64,000 nt of DNA from Litorimonas sp963972195 (GCA_963972195.1 CAXATH010000005.1:62001-126000); one strand, 5' to 3'. Numbered from the stretch's first letter, positions 8,205-17,550 are shown. The notes: generated from the letters alone by a model not told the origin. Numbers and translations are program-made.

Positions 8205-9200
8205 ATGCTTAGACTTTTTACTCTTTTTTCGGCCGCTGCGGCGCTTTTCTTTCTGAGCGGCTGTGATACCGGCTCCGGTCCGACGGTTTCGGTTGATGAC
8301 CGGGTGGCAAAGGCCCGCGCTCGCAATGACGGCCCGGCAATCTGGAAGGTCAGTGATTATGACAGCGAGCTTTATTTATTTGGCACATTACACCTCTTGT
8401 CCGAGGATATGAACTGGCTGAAAGATGACCTTCGCGGCGTTATGCAAGAGGCCGGCACGGTTTATTTCGAAGTGGACACGACGGAGTCCGGCCGCATTGA
8501 CGCGACCGTGGTCAGCGCTCAACTTGGCCTGCGCAAGGACGGCCTGCGCCTCGCTGACAGCCTCGATAATTACCAGCTCAAACTTCTGGATGCGGTCGCC
8601 AATAACGGCAATATCCCGCTCGCTAGTCTGGATTCGATGAAGCCGTGGCTGGCCAGTGAATATCTGACCCTGACGGCCGCCGAGGAGGCCGGTCTGTCAA
8701 CCAGCCTCTCCGCCGATGAAGCGCTGAAATCAATGGCAAAGCGCCAGCGCAAAAACATTCTTTATCTGGAAGATGTCGAAGACCAGATTCGCGCCACGGC
8801 GGATTTGCCCGAAGGTCTGCAGCTCGAAGTGCTGACAGAAACCATGGAGGAGTTCAGCGACCTCGGACGGCAACTCAAACGTCTGGCGCTAGGTTGGTCC
8901 GTGGGACAAACCGATTTTATGACCCAGCAAATGATCGACCCGCTCAAGGCGGAGGCCGGAGAAATGTACCGCTCGGTTTTGGTAGAACGTAATGATAAAT
9001 GGGCCGAGACGCTTATCCGTCATTTGGAGGGCAGTGGGACCTCCGTTGCGGCTGTGGGCGTGGCGCATTTGCTCGGCGAAGACAGCCTGATTACCGACTT
9101 TGAAGACGCGGGATATAAGGTCGAGCGCTATTACGCGTTTATGGGCGAGAATGTCATCTCGCCCACGGAACTTACGATAGAACGCCCGAATCGGGAGTAG
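8205..9200 (+). CDS. TraB/GumN family lipoprotein
   Basis: A 331-residue predicted lipoprotein (hydrophobic signal then FLSGC, Cys at about residue 20). It has the two TraB/GumN (PF01963) signatures: LFGTLHLL near residue 60 and the GVAHLLGEDS block near residue 284, separated by about 220 residues as in the family. The Glu of YFEVD near residue 86 is also typical. The family is related to TIKI-like metalloproteases, with proposed divalent-metal-dependent hydrolase activity; the bacterial substrate is unknown. ATG 8205 begins a clean signal peptide. It ends beside a perfect palindrome shared with the convergent btuB gene. Confidence 0.87.
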   Translation: MLRLFTLFSAAAALFFLSGCDTGSGPTVSVDDRVAKARARNDGPAIWKVSDYDSELYLFGTLHLLSEDMNWLKDDLRGVMQEAGTVYFEVDTTESGRIDATVVSAQLGLRKDGLRLADSLDNYQLKLLDAVANNGNIPLASLDSMKPWLASEYLTLTAAEEAGLSTSLSADEALKSMAKRQRKNILYLEDVEDQIRATADLPEGLQLEVLTETMEEFSDLGRQLKRLALGWSVGQTDFMTQQMIDPLKAEAGEMYRSVLVERNDKWAETLIRHLEGSGTSVAAVGVAHLLGEDSLITDFEDAGYKVERYYAFMGENVISPTELTIERPNRE

Positions 9201-9217
9201 GGATTTCGCCCCTTTAA

Positions 9218-9244
9218 GTCATTCCGCGCCAAGCGCGGAATGAC
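9218..9244. repeat. Perfect 12-bp palindrome (REP-like or bidirectional terminator)
   Basis: GTCATTCCGCGC (9218-9229), loop CAA, then GCGCGGAATGAC (9233-9244). It lies between convergent genes. The outer sequence GTCATTCCG...CGGAATGAC recurs at 39747-39865, so this is probably a dispersed palindromic repeat that may also terminate transcription. Confidence 0.75.
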
Positions 9245-9256
9245 GGATTTCAAGAC

Positions 9257-11140
9257 CTAAAAATCTGCCCTTACGCCCGCAAAGACGCCTCTGCCTTCGC
9301 TCGCATATCCGAACACCTCCTGATAGTCTTCATCGGCGAGGTTCGTCCCGCGCAGGTAAACACTTACGATGTCAGACACCGCATATCGTACATTCGCGCC
9401 AATGAGGGTGTAGGAGTCCAGCTCGACCGTAGAAAACGTACCGAAATTGGTGTCGAGCTGAGACCCTGTATGATCGGCGTTAACGGTCAGAGACACTTTA
9501 TCCGTCGCGTCCCATGTCGCCGTCGCGCTGGCGAGAAATTCTGGGCGCCGGATTTCCTTAATCCCGTCTTGATCACTGTCCAGGAAACTGGCTGACCCGC
9601 TTAGGTAAACTGTGTCGGCGATGTCCCATTGAGCCGCCAATTCGATACCTTCACGCGTGCTATCGGTCGACAGGTTGATGACGGTGCTGGTGAAATCAGG
9701 ATTAAAGACGGTGGTGATTTCGTCTTCCAGTTCGGACCGGAAATAATCTGCCGAGAGGGTGAGATCGCCCAAATCCTGTTCATATCCAATAGAGTAGCCC
9801 AGTGAGTTTTCGGGTTTCAAATCCGGGTTTCCGGTAAAACGGCTGGCCGGGAAAAATCCGAACAGCTCGACGAGGGTAGGGTTTTTTACGCCGGTCCCAA
9901 CGGAGCCGCGAACGCGCCCGTCCCAACTGAAATTATAGCCCGCGCCCACGCGCCAAGTGGTGGCATCCGCAAAGACATCATTGATATCCTGCCGGACAGA
10001 GCCGGTGAGCGTTAGCGCCTCACCCTTATAGCTGTAATCCGCCACAAGGCCGTAATTATAAATATCCGGCACGTCGGGGTCGCTCGCGAGTTCGTATTCC
10101 TCGCGCTCGACTTCGCCTAACAGGGTCAGATCGTGACGGCCGGAAAAGCTGCGTTTTGCGGCCCAGCTCGCATTTTGTCGCGTGCCTGTGGAGAGGGTAG
10201 GGAAATCAGATTTCGTATCGGTTTCCGTTTCGACCATGTTGGACTGAACGAGGTGATCAAAGCCCGCAAAGTCAAATCGGGCATCAATGCGTGCTGTCGT
10301 CGTTTTAACATCGGTTTCGCTGTCCGTATTATTCAAAAACCCGTCAAAATCAGTATCCCCGTCAAAATCCGTATGGCGGAGGTTGATAGCGCCGTTCGCG
10401 GAAAAGGTAATTCCGGCGAGTTTGACCTGGTTAAGCCCAACAGAGAGGCGGCGGCTGTCTGCTCCGTCTTTTTCGCCGCCTAAGCCGGAGACGTCATAGC
10501 CTTCGGTGGTGAAAGCATTTCCGTTAAGGGAAAGCGCCGCGTTGCCGAGCGGGACAACGCCGCTAAACTGGCCTTCCAAGGTCTCGCGGCTGCCCGCTTC
10601 GAGCGAGGCACGGAATCTTTCCTGATTTGATCCAGAGCGCGTAATTATGTTGATGACCCCGCCTACGGCATCGGAGCCGTAAAGCGCGGATTGCTCACCG
10701 CGCAGAACTTCAATTTTGACGACGTCATCGCTGCGAAGTCCGCCAAAATCAAAGGCCCCGTCTGTTGGATTATTGACCTCGACCCCGTCAATCAGGATGA
10801 GCGTATGGTTGGCTTCGGAGCCGCGCAGACGTAAATTTGTCAGACTTCCGCCGCCGCCGGACTGGCTGACCGCCAGGCTAGGCACGGTACGAAGAAGATC
10901 GGTCACATAGGCCTGGTTCCGATTGCGGATCTCCACCTCTGTCAAAATAGTGACGGGGGCTGTCAGCTCGTCCCGGGTCGAATAACCGATGCGGTCGGCG
11001 GTGACGATAATCTCATTCGAATTGAAGTTGGCTGAATTTTCTGTTTCCACGTCAGCCGTTTCTTCATAATCGGCTTGAGTTTGGGCAAAGCTGTTTGCGG
11101 CGACAGCGCTTAGCGCGACGCCTAATAATAATCGTTTCAT
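9257..11140 (-). CDS. btuB: TonB-dependent vitamin B12 receptor (BtuB-like)
   Basis: An outer-membrane gated barrel importing cobalamin (or a related corrinoid), powered by TonB. It has 627 residues: a signal peptide (MKRLLLGVALSAVAANSFAQ), a TonB-box-like segment (NEIIVTADRI, about residues 40-50), a plug domain with LRLRGSEANHTLILIDGVEVN and IEVLRGEQSALYGSDAVGGVINI, and a beta barrel ending in a terminal Phe. Start ATG 11140 has GGAG 6-7 nt upstream; longer readings lack a signal peptide at the N-terminus. The cobalamin riboswitch just upstream on the same strand fixes the substrate class and implies repression when B12 is plentiful. Confidence 0.94.
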   Translation of the reverse strand: MKRLLLGVALSAVAANSFAQTQADYEETADVETENSANFNSNEIIVTADRIGYSTRDELTAPVTILTEVEIRNRNQAYVTDLLRTVPSLAVSQSGGGGSLTNLRLRGSEANHTLILIDGVEVNNPTDGAFDFGGLRSDDVVKIEVLRGEQSALYGSDAVGGVINIITRSGSNQERFRASLEAGSRETLEGQFSGVVPLGNAALSLNGNAFTTEGYDVSGLGGEKDGADSRRLSVGLNQVKLAGITFSANGAINLRHTDFDGDTDFDGFLNNTDSETDVKTTTARIDARFDFAGFDHLVQSNMVETETDTKSDFPTLSTGTRQNASWAAKRSFSGRHDLTLLGEVEREEYELASDPDVPDIYNYGLVADYSYKGEALTLTGSVRQDINDVFADATTWRVGAGYNFSWDGRVRGSVGTGVKNPTLVELFGFFPASRFTGNPDLKPENSLGYSIGYEQDLGDLTLSADYFRSELEDEITTVFNPDFTSTVINLSTDSTREGIELAAQWDIADTVYLSGSASFLDSDQDGIKEIRRPEFLASATATWDATDKVSLTVNADHTGSQLDTNFGTFSTVELDSYTLIGANVRYAVSDIVSVYLRGTNLADEDYQEVFGYASEGRGVFAGVRADF

Positions 11141-11221
11141 GTCACACTCCATTTTGGTCCCGCCCAAACAGGGCAGGGTGACGGTCAAAAGAGTGTCGTC
11201 ATTGGAGAGCCCGACCATTCG

Positions 11222-11430
11222 GGCCTTTCCATACGCATTGGTGCATCCCGCCCAAGCGTGCTGGCGACGTCGTTGGCAGGTCTTCTGACTTGGGGATCAA
11301 ACAAAGCGACACGTCTTCCCGGTTTCCCAGTGACATATGTGTCGCCTCTCACCCTTTACAGCGGCGGGAGCCGTGGCGCAGTTTCAGCGCGCTTCCCATA
11401 TTCACGCCCATTGCATTTTGAAAACGCAGC
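11222..11430 (-). promoter_or_regulatory. Cobalamin riboswitch controlling btuB
   Basis: Read on the minus strand, this leader shows the conserved cobalamin-aptamer landmarks in order: GGGAAGCGCGC, GCGCCACGGCTCCCGCCGCTG, GTCACTGGGAAACCGGGAAG and, near the 3' side, AAGTCAGAAGACCTGCC (about 11274-11291), the classic B12-box region. It lies 80-290 nt ahead of the btuB start on the same strand. A GC-rich segment (GGCGGGATGC) between aptamer and gene could form the expression platform. Boundaries are approximate. Confidence 0.93.
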
Positions 11431-11490
11431 AGGCGACCAACGGCGCCCCCTCTAAGGATTTTATCGGGGAGGGCAAGTAAAAAAACTGCG

Positions 11491-11510
11491 ATATAAAGAT
11501 TTCTTTATAT
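11491..11510. promoter_or_regulatory. 20-bp palindrome upstream of metH, candidate operator
   Basis: ATATAAAGA, TT, TCTTTATAT: 9-bp perfect inverted arms around a 2-nt centre, 55 nt before the metH ATG. AT-rich palindromes of this shape are reported for ArsR-family SahR-type regulators of methionine-cycle genes in Proteobacteria (from memory). The regulator assignment is inference; the palindrome itself is directly visible. Confidence 0.55.
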
Positions 11511-11564
11511 ACTCTTCGGGCCAAGCCTGTTAAACGCCGCCCAAATGCAAAAAAGGATAGCCCT

Positions 11565-12617
11565 ATGTCCAACTGGCCACAGATTGAAAAAGCGATAAAA
11601 GAGCGGATCATCATGCTCGACGGCGCGATGGGCACCATGTTGCAAAAACAGGCGCTGGAAGAAGCCGACTTTCGCGGCGAGCGGTTCAAGGACTGGCCGT
11701 CTCCATTGCAAGGTAATAACGACCTGCTCGTTTTGACCAAGCCGGACGCCGTTGCCAAAGTTCACAATGATTTCCTCGCGGCCGGCGCGGATTTAATTGA
11801 GACGAATAGCTTTAACGCGACGACGATATCTCAGGCCGATTATGATATGGCTGATCTCGCGCCGGAAATCGCGCGGGCGGCGGCGCAGATCGCGCGCGAC
11901 TGCGCGGATGCGTGGACAGAAAAAACGCCGGAGAAGCCTCGCTGCGTGCTGGGCTCTGTCGGACCGATGAACAAGACTTTGTCGATTTCGCCCAAAGTCG
12001 AGGACCCGGGTTATCGGGATGTCACCTTTGACGAGGTAAAAACGAGCTATATCGGCCAGATCGAAGCGATGGTGGACATTGTCGATGCGGTGTTGATTGA
12101 AACCGTGTTTGATACACTCAACTGTAAAGCCGCCATTGCGGCCGCGCGCCATGTCTTTGACGCGGTTGGCTATGAAAAGCCCATCATCATTTCCGGCACG
12201 ATTACCGACCGCTCCGGCAGAACTCTTTCAGGCCAGACGGCGGAAGCCTTCTGGATTTCGATTGCTCATGCCAAACCATTTGCGGTAGGGCTGAATTGTG
12301 CGCTCGGCGCAGACGAAATGCGTCCGCATATCGAAGCGATTTCCCGCGTGGCCAATACGCATGTCATCTCTTTCCCGAATGCGGGCCTCCCCAATGCGTT
12401 CGGGGAATATGACGAGAGCCCGTCAGATATGGCCGAGCAGATCAAGCCTTGGGTCGAAGAAGGCTTCGTCAATATTCTGGGCGGATGTTGCGGCACAACG
12501 CCGGATCATATCGCGGCCATTGCAAAAGCGGCAGAAGGCCTGCCGCCACGAAAGCCCGTTGACCCCGAAACGACATTGCGTTTGTCAGGCCTCGAACCTT
12601 TTCAGATAGCGGTATAG
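11565..12617 (+). CDS. metH: Methionine synthase, homocysteine-binding part (split MetH, N-terminal)
   Basis: The zinc-dependent homocysteine S-methyltransferase domain of cobalamin-dependent methionine synthase, 350 residues, encoded as a separate protein. It has LDGAMGTML (residues 18-26), ETNSFNA (79-85), and the zinc ligands Cys245 (GLNCALG) and Cys308-Cys309 (GGCCGT). It stops where classical MetH continues into the pterin-binding domain, and the next gene begins 2 nt later in another frame. This split is known in Caulobacter relatives, so it is not a frameshift error by default. The start has an AAGGAT-type site (AAAAGGATAGCCCT) before ATG 11565. Confidence 0.95.
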   Translation: MSNWPQIEKAIKERIIMLDGAMGTMLQKQALEEADFRGERFKDWPSPLQGNNDLLVLTKPDAVAKVHNDFLAAGADLIETNSFNATTISQADYDMADLAPEIARAAAQIARDCADAWTEKTPEKPRCVLGSVGPMNKTLSISPKVEDPGYRDVTFDEVKTSYIGQIEAMVDIVDAVLIETVFDTLNCKAAIAAARHVFDAVGYEKPIIISGTITDRSGRTLSGQTAEAFWISIAHAKPFAVGLNCALGADEMRPHIEAISRVANTHVISFPNAGLPNAFGEYDESPSDMAEQIKPWVEEGFVNILGGCCGTTPDHIAAIAKAAEGLPPRKPVDPETTLRLSGLEPFQIAV

Positions 12618-12619
12618 TC

Positions 12620-15259
12620 ATGAGTTCTACAGCAAATTTCGTAAATATCGGCGAGCGGACGAATGTGTCCGGATCGGCGCGGTTCAAAAAATTAATTGTC
12701 AAAGGCGACTACGACAAAGCGCTTTCGGTCGCCCGCCAGCAAGTTGAAAGCGGCGCGCAAATTATCGACATCAATATGGATGACGGCCTGATTGACGGCG
12801 TCGCGGCGATGGAGCGCATTTTGCAGCTGGTCGCCGGTGAGCCGGATATTTCGCGCGTGCCGATCATGATCGACAGCTCCAAATGGGAAGTGCTGGAGGC
12901 AGGCCTGAAATGCGTTCAGGGCAAATGCGTGGTCAATTCTATCTCTATGAAAGAGGGCGAGGCGAAATTTCTTGAACAAGCCAAAAAATGTCGTGACCTT
13001 GGCGCTGCCGTCGTGGTCATGGCTTTTGATGAAGAAGGTCAGGCCGAAACCGCGGATCACAAATACGAAATTTGCGAACGCGCCTATAAACTTTTGACGG
13101 AAGAAATTAATTTCCCGCCGGAAGATATTATTTTCGATCCGAATATTTTCGCCATCGCGACCGGTATTGAAGAACATAATGATTATGCCGTGGAGTTTTT
13201 CGAAGCCTGTAAACGAATTAAAGCTAATCTCCCTCACGCCCGCATTTCCGGCGGACTGTCTAATGTCAGTTTTGCCTTTCGCGGAAACGAACCGGTGCGC
13301 GAAGCGATGCATTCAGTGTTTTTGTATCACGCTATTCCGGCGGGGCTGGACATGGCGATCGTCAATGCGGGGCAGCTCACGATTTATGATGATATTCCCG
13401 ATGAACTTCGTGAACGCGTCGAAGATGTTGTCCTCAACCGCCGCGATGATGCGACGGACAGGTTGTTGGACATTGCCGAGAAATATCGCGGTGACGGCAA
13501 AGGCAAAGCGGCCGTTGTCAATGACGAGTGGCGTAAACTTTCCGTCGCTAAACGTCTTGAGCACTCTCTCGTGCGCGGCATTACCGACTACATCATCGAA
13601 GACACCGAAGAAGCGCGCCAGGCTGCGGACCGTCCGCTTCATGTGATCGAAGGCCCGCTGATGGACGGCATGAATGTCGTGGGCGATTTATTCGGGTCCG
13701 GTAAAATGTTCCTGCCGCAAGTGGTGAAATCTGCCCGGGTGATGAAAGCCTCCGTCGCGCATTTGATGCCGTTCATGGAAGCCGAAAAAGAAGAGCTTGG
13801 GACAGCCGGGTCGTCCAATGGCACGGTATTGATGGCCACCGTGAAAGGCGATGTGCACGATATTGGCAAAAATATTGTTGGCGTGGTCTTGCAGTGTAAC
13901 GGCTATGACGTTGTCGATCTGGGCGTGATGGTGCCTTGCGATAAAATCCTGGCGGCCGCCAAAGAACACAAGGTCGATATGGTCGGACTATCAGGTCTGA
14001 TTACCCCGTCTCTGGACGAGATGGTTTATGTCGGCAAAGAAATGCAGCGTCTGGGCATGGATATGCCGCTTCTCATTGGCGGGGCGACGACCTCCAAAAC
14101 CCATACGGCGGTCAAGATTGAGCCGGCCTATAAAAACGGCCCGACAGTGTATGTCACCGATGCGTCCCGCGCCGTCGGCGTGGTCAGCACACTTTTGGGC
14201 GAAGGCAAAGAAAAATATGCCGCTGAAATCAAGGCAGACTATGAGCGCGCGCGCGACGCGCATAACCGTGGTCAAAGCGCGAAAGCGCGACTGACCCTCA
14301 AGGAAGCCCGCGATAATATCTGGCAGCCGGAAGGCGGTTGGGAAAACTTTACCCCGCATAAGCCGAGTTTTATCGGCACAAAGACGCTGACAGAATACCC
14401 GCTCGAGAAACTCCGCGACTATATCGACTGGACCCCGTTCTTTGCGACATGGCAGCTCAAAGGCCGCTATCCCGCTATATTGGAAAACGACCTATACGGT
14501 GAAGCCGCGCGGGACTTATTCAAAGACGCGCAAATTATGCTCGACCAGATGATCGAGGAGAAATGGGTCAAAGCCAGCGGCGTCTTCGGTTTCTGGCCGG
14601 CCAAGCAGATCGGTGACGATGTCGAAGTCTATGCCGACGAAGAAATGAGCGATAAGAAGGCGACCTTCCACGGTTTGCGTCAGCAAATTTCCAAAGGAAA
14701 AGAAGGTAAACCCAATTTCTCCATCTCTGACTTTTGTTCGCCAAATGGCGACTATATTGGCGGGTTCTGCGTGACGGCCGGGCTGGGCGAAGAGGCCAAG
14801 TCCAAAGCCTTCACCGAAGCCGGAGATGATTATAACTCGATTTTGTTCAAGGCGCTTTGTGACCGTTTAGCCGAAGCTTTTGCTGAACATCTTCATGCAA
14901 GGGTGCGCCGCGAATTCTGGGGCTATGCCCCGGATGAAAATTTCTCTGGCGAAGACCTGATTGCAGAGCGTTATGCGGGCATTCGTCCGGCCCCCGGCTA
15001 TCCGGCCCAGCCGGATCATACGGAAAAGGCCACACTGTTCAGCCTGCTGGACGCCACAAAGGAAACCGAGGTTATCCTGACGCAAAGCTTTGCCATGCAT
15101 CCGGCCAGTTCTGTTTCGGGGATTTATTTCGGACATCCCGAAAGCGTTTATTTCGGCGTTGGCAAGATCGAGAAAGATCAGGTCGAGGATTATGCCCGGC
15201 GCAAGAAAATGACGGTGGAGGACACGGAACGCTGGCTTGCGCCGATTTTGAATTACTAA
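12620..15259 (+). CDS. metH: Methionine synthase, pterin/B12/activation part (split MetH, C-terminal)
   Basis: 879 residues holding the rest of MetH in order: the pterin-binding domain from residue 1 (FVNIGERTNVSGS, IDINMDDGLIDG), the B12 cap domain (about 320-400), the B12-binding Rossmann domain with DVHDIGKN, whose His413 is the lower cobalt ligand, and the AdoMet-binding reactivation domain (from about 570, including the RPAPGYPAQPDH segment near residue 795). All expected motifs are intact, so the two-protein enzyme should transfer methyl from methyltetrahydrofolate to homocysteine. Its start ATG 12620 is 2 nt after the upstream stop, giving coupled translation. The divergent riboswitch-controlled btuB supplies the cofactor. 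Confidence 0.95.
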   Translation: MSSTANFVNIGERTNVSGSARFKKLIVKGDYDKALSVARQQVESGAQIIDINMDDGLIDGVAAMERILQLVAGEPDISRVPIMIDSSKWEVLEAGLKCVQGKCVVNSISMKEGEAKFLEQAKKCRDLGAAVVVMAFDEEGQAETADHKYEICERAYKLLTEEINFPPEDIIFDPNIFAIATGIEEHNDYAVEFFEACKRIKANLPHARISGGLSNVSFAFRGNEPVREAMHSVFLYHAIPAGLDMAIVNAGQLTIYDDIPDELRERVEDVVLNRRDDATDRLLDIAEKYRGDGKGKAAVVNDEWRKLSVAKRLEHSLVRGITDYIIEDTEEARQAADRPLHVIEGPLMDGMNVVGDLFGSGKMFLPQVVKSARVMKASVAHLMPFMEAEKEELGTAGSSNGTVLMATVKGDVHDIGKNIVGVVLQCNGYDVVDLGVMVPCDKILAAAKEHKVDMVGLSGLITPSLDEMVYVGKEMQRLGMDMPLLIGGATTSKTHTAVKIEPAYKNGPTVYVTDASRAVGVVSTLLGEGKEKYAAEIKADYERARDAHNRGQSAKARLTLKEARDNIWQPEGGWENFTPHKPSFIGTKTLTEYPLEKLRDYIDWTPFFATWQLKGRYPAILENDLYGEAARDLFKDAQIMLDQMIEEKWVKASGVFGFWPAKQIGDDVEVYADEEMSDKKATFHGLRQQISKGKEGKPNFSISDFCSPNGDYIGGFCVTAGLGEEAKSKAFTEAGDDYNSILFKALCDRLAEAFAEHLHARVRREFWGYAPDENFSGEDLIAERYAGIRPAPGYPAQPDHTEKATLFSLLDATKETEVILTQSFAMHPASSVSGIYFGHPESVYFGVGKIEKDQVEDYARRKKMTVEDTERWLAPILNY

Positions 15260-15348
15260 GCATCGTTCCTATATAAAGACTAGATTTTGAAGACGGCGCA
15301 GGAGGCCAAGCGGCCCCTCGGCCGCGCAGTCCCAAAGAGGAGACGGAT

Positions 15349-16560
15349 ATGACGATTGGTGTAGGCGGAAAGACCCCTGAGCAGGCTTTGGCAACCCTGA
15401 GCGATATGACTGAAGGCTTCGAACCAATTGGTTTAGAGGAATTCAAAACCCGGATTGCCAAAGCGCAGAAAATGATGGCCGAGAAAAACTGGGCCGCGCT
15501 TTATCTGCACGCCGGTTCCTCGCTCTATTACTTTACCGGCACGCGCTGGCCGGACTCAGAACGTATGGTCGGCGCTCTTATCCTGCCCGAAGGGGACCCC
15601 GTCTATATATCTCCGGCCTTCGAAGTCGGGACGCTGAACCAGTTTATGACTGTCAAAGGCGATGTCCTTCCGTGGGAAGAGCATGAAAGCCCGTATCCGT
15701 TGATGTTCGAGCATCTCGCGAAGATGGGAGTCAAAAATGGCATGATCGGGATAGACGAAGCGACGCCGTTTTTTGTTTCCGATGGGTTGGCCAAGGCCGG
15801 CGCGGAATTTAACTTTACCAATGGGTCTGAAATCACCGCGGAGTGCCGGATGATCAAATCCGAACAGGAATTGAATTTAATGCGCCGCGCCAAAGAAATG
15901 ACTTTGGAGGTGCATAAAGCCGCGGCCTCTATGTTACGCGAAGGTATTACGACGGCGGAAGTGAATGACTTCCTTCACACCGCCCACCAAAAAGTCGGCG
16001 CGCCGAAAGGCTCGTTTTTCAAAATTGTTTTGTTCGGGCCGGACTCCTCTTTCCCGCACGGCGTCAAAAACCCAAAGCCGCTTGAAAAAGGCGATATGGT
16101 TTTAATCGATACGGGCTGTCAGCTTCACGACTATCTTTCAGACATTACGCGTTCTTATGTCTTCGGCGAACCGAATGACCGACAGAGAGAGGTCTGGGAG
16201 GCGGAAAAGGCCGCTCAGGTAAAAGCTTTCGAAGCCGCTCGTTTGGGCGAGCCTTGCGCGGCTGTTGACATTGCGGCGCGGGATGAGCTTGAAAAGCGCG
16301 GCTTCGGGCCCGGTTATAAAACGCCCGGCCTGCCGCACAGAACGGGCCACGGCATAGGTCTGGATATCCATGAATGGCCGTATCTTCATATGGGCGATAA
16401 AACGCCTCTGGCGCCGGGCATGTGCTTTTCAAACGAGCCAATGATCGTCCTTGAGGGCGAGTTTGGCGTGAGACTGGAAGACCATTTCTATATGGATAAA
16501 GACGGCCCCGTCTGGTTTACCCAGCCGAGCCACAGTCTGGACAACCCTTTTGGGGCCTAG
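15349..16560 (+). CDS. M24 family metallopeptidase (Xaa-Pro aminopeptidase-like)
   Basis: A 403-residue cytoplasmic peptidase of the pita-bread fold. The N-terminal creatinase-type domain spans residues 1-180. The catalytic domain carries the five dinuclear-metal ligands in order: Asp in LIDTGCQ, Asp in SDITRSY, His in RTGHGIGLDIHEW, Glu in NEPMI and Glu in VRLEDHF. This predicts cleavage of N-terminal residues before proline; a prolidase role is also possible. A clear AAAGAGGAGACGG site precedes ATG 15349. It lies 90 nt after metH and may share its transcript; no terminator is evident between them. Confidence 0.9.
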   Translation: MTIGVGGKTPEQALATLSDMTEGFEPIGLEEFKTRIAKAQKMMAEKNWAALYLHAGSSLYYFTGTRWPDSERMVGALILPEGDPVYISPAFEVGTLNQFMTVKGDVLPWEEHESPYPLMFEHLAKMGVKNGMIGIDEATPFFVSDGLAKAGAEFNFTNGSEITAECRMIKSEQELNLMRRAKEMTLEVHKAAASMLREGITTAEVNDFLHTAHQKVGAPKGSFFKIVLFGPDSSFPHGVKNPKPLEKGDMVLIDTGCQLHDYLSDITRSYVFGEPNDRQREVWEAEKAAQVKAFEAARLGEPCAAVDIAARDELEKRGFGPGYKTPGLPHRTGHGIGLDIHEWPYLHMGDKTPLAPGMCFSNEPMIVLEGEFGVRLEDHFYMDKDGPVWFTQPSHSLDNPFGA

Positions 16561-16816
16561 GATGTCGGCAAAATAGAAGAGCTGTCATGACCCGCGATGT
16601 CTTCGGATAGGTGATCGCCAGACTTTCTATTTTTTCAAAGATGCTTGGACTCTCAATGCGGGACTGAGGCCGGCAAAAATCTGAAATCAAGTCGGGTGAG
16701 AACCGCGAGACCTCAAATTCTTAAAAAATAATTTTATGCCGTGACCGAAATTCGGCGGCAGACGAAAATCTGCTCTGCCATAGCGTTTTGACCAATAAAC
16801 GGGGTTGAAAACGCAA
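16561..16816 (+). other. Intergenic region, no gene seen
   Basis: About 255 bp between the M24 peptidase and the alpha/beta hydrolase. AT-rich in its second half (TTAAAAAATAATTTTATG), it may hold the hydrolase promoter. I see no small gene, repeat or RNA. Confidence 0.4.
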
Positions 16817-17536
16817 ATGACGCATTATCTACTCATTCACGGCAGTTGGCATGGCGCTTGGTGCTGGTACAAAATAGCGCCGCGGCTTCGTGCGAACGGC
16901 CATCAGGTAAGCGTGCCCGATTTGCCGGGTCGTATGAGCCGCCCAAAACGCCCCATTCTTGTTGGGCTGACCGATATGGAAAAATCGGTTGCGCCTCTCT
17001 TGGAAAATTTCGAAAAAACAACAATCGTTGTACACAGTCGTTACGGCATTCTGGCGTCTCGACTAGCTGAATCCTATCCTGACAAAATTGAAAGAGTGAT
17101 CTATTTGGCCTCCTATATGATCCCGCCCGACACGCGGGCTGGTGATTTTTTCCGCAAAGACAGCGAATCTGCGCTTACCCCTTTTGTCAAAATCAGCAAA
17201 ACGGGTTTATGGGACCGTCTTGATCCCAAAATTTACCGGGACGGACTTTATCATGACTGCGACGAAGAAGATAATATGTTGGGGCATCTGCTTCTAGGGA
17301 AAGAGCCGCTGCGTCCGGCATTAACAAAACTTTGTTTATCAGCAGACCGCTATGGTCAGGTCAAAAAGGCCTATATCCGACTAACAGAGGATCGGGCTGT
17401 CAGCCCCTCTTTACAGGATCACTTTTTGAACCAAAGCCCTGTCGACCGGGTGGAAAGCTTGACGGCAAGCCATTCCGCTTATTTTTCCCAGCCCGATAAG
17501 CTTACCGAATTAATTCTAAAGCTCAGTCGAGATTAA
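16817..17536 (+). CDS. Alpha/beta hydrolase (esterase-like)
   Basis: A 239-residue alpha/beta-fold hydrolase resembling the plant-type methyl-salicylate/hydroxynitrile-lyase-like esterase group: HYLLIHGSWHGAWCWYKIAPRL at the N-terminus gives the oxyanion HG motif. The presumed nucleophile sits in VVHSRYG (near residue 77), where the usual G-x-S-x-G has His before the Ser and Tyr rather than a small residue before the final Gly. A C-terminal SLTASHSAYFSQP His (about residue 220) fits the catalytic His. The start is taken as ATG 16817; TTG 16805 is a less likely alternative. The substrate is unknown. Confidence 0.82.
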   Translation: MTHYLLIHGSWHGAWCWYKIAPRLRANGHQVSVPDLPGRMSRPKRPILVGLTDMEKSVAPLLENFEKTTIVVHSRYGILASRLAESYPDKIERVIYLASYMIPPDTRAGDFFRKDSESALTPFVKISKTGLWDRLDPKIYRDGLYHDCDEEDNMLGHLLLGKEPLRPALTKLCLSADRYGQVKKAYIRLTEDRAVSPSLQDHFLNQSPVDRVESLTASHSAYFSQPDKLTELILKLSRD

Positions 17537-17550
17537 CAAAGCCCAGCCAA

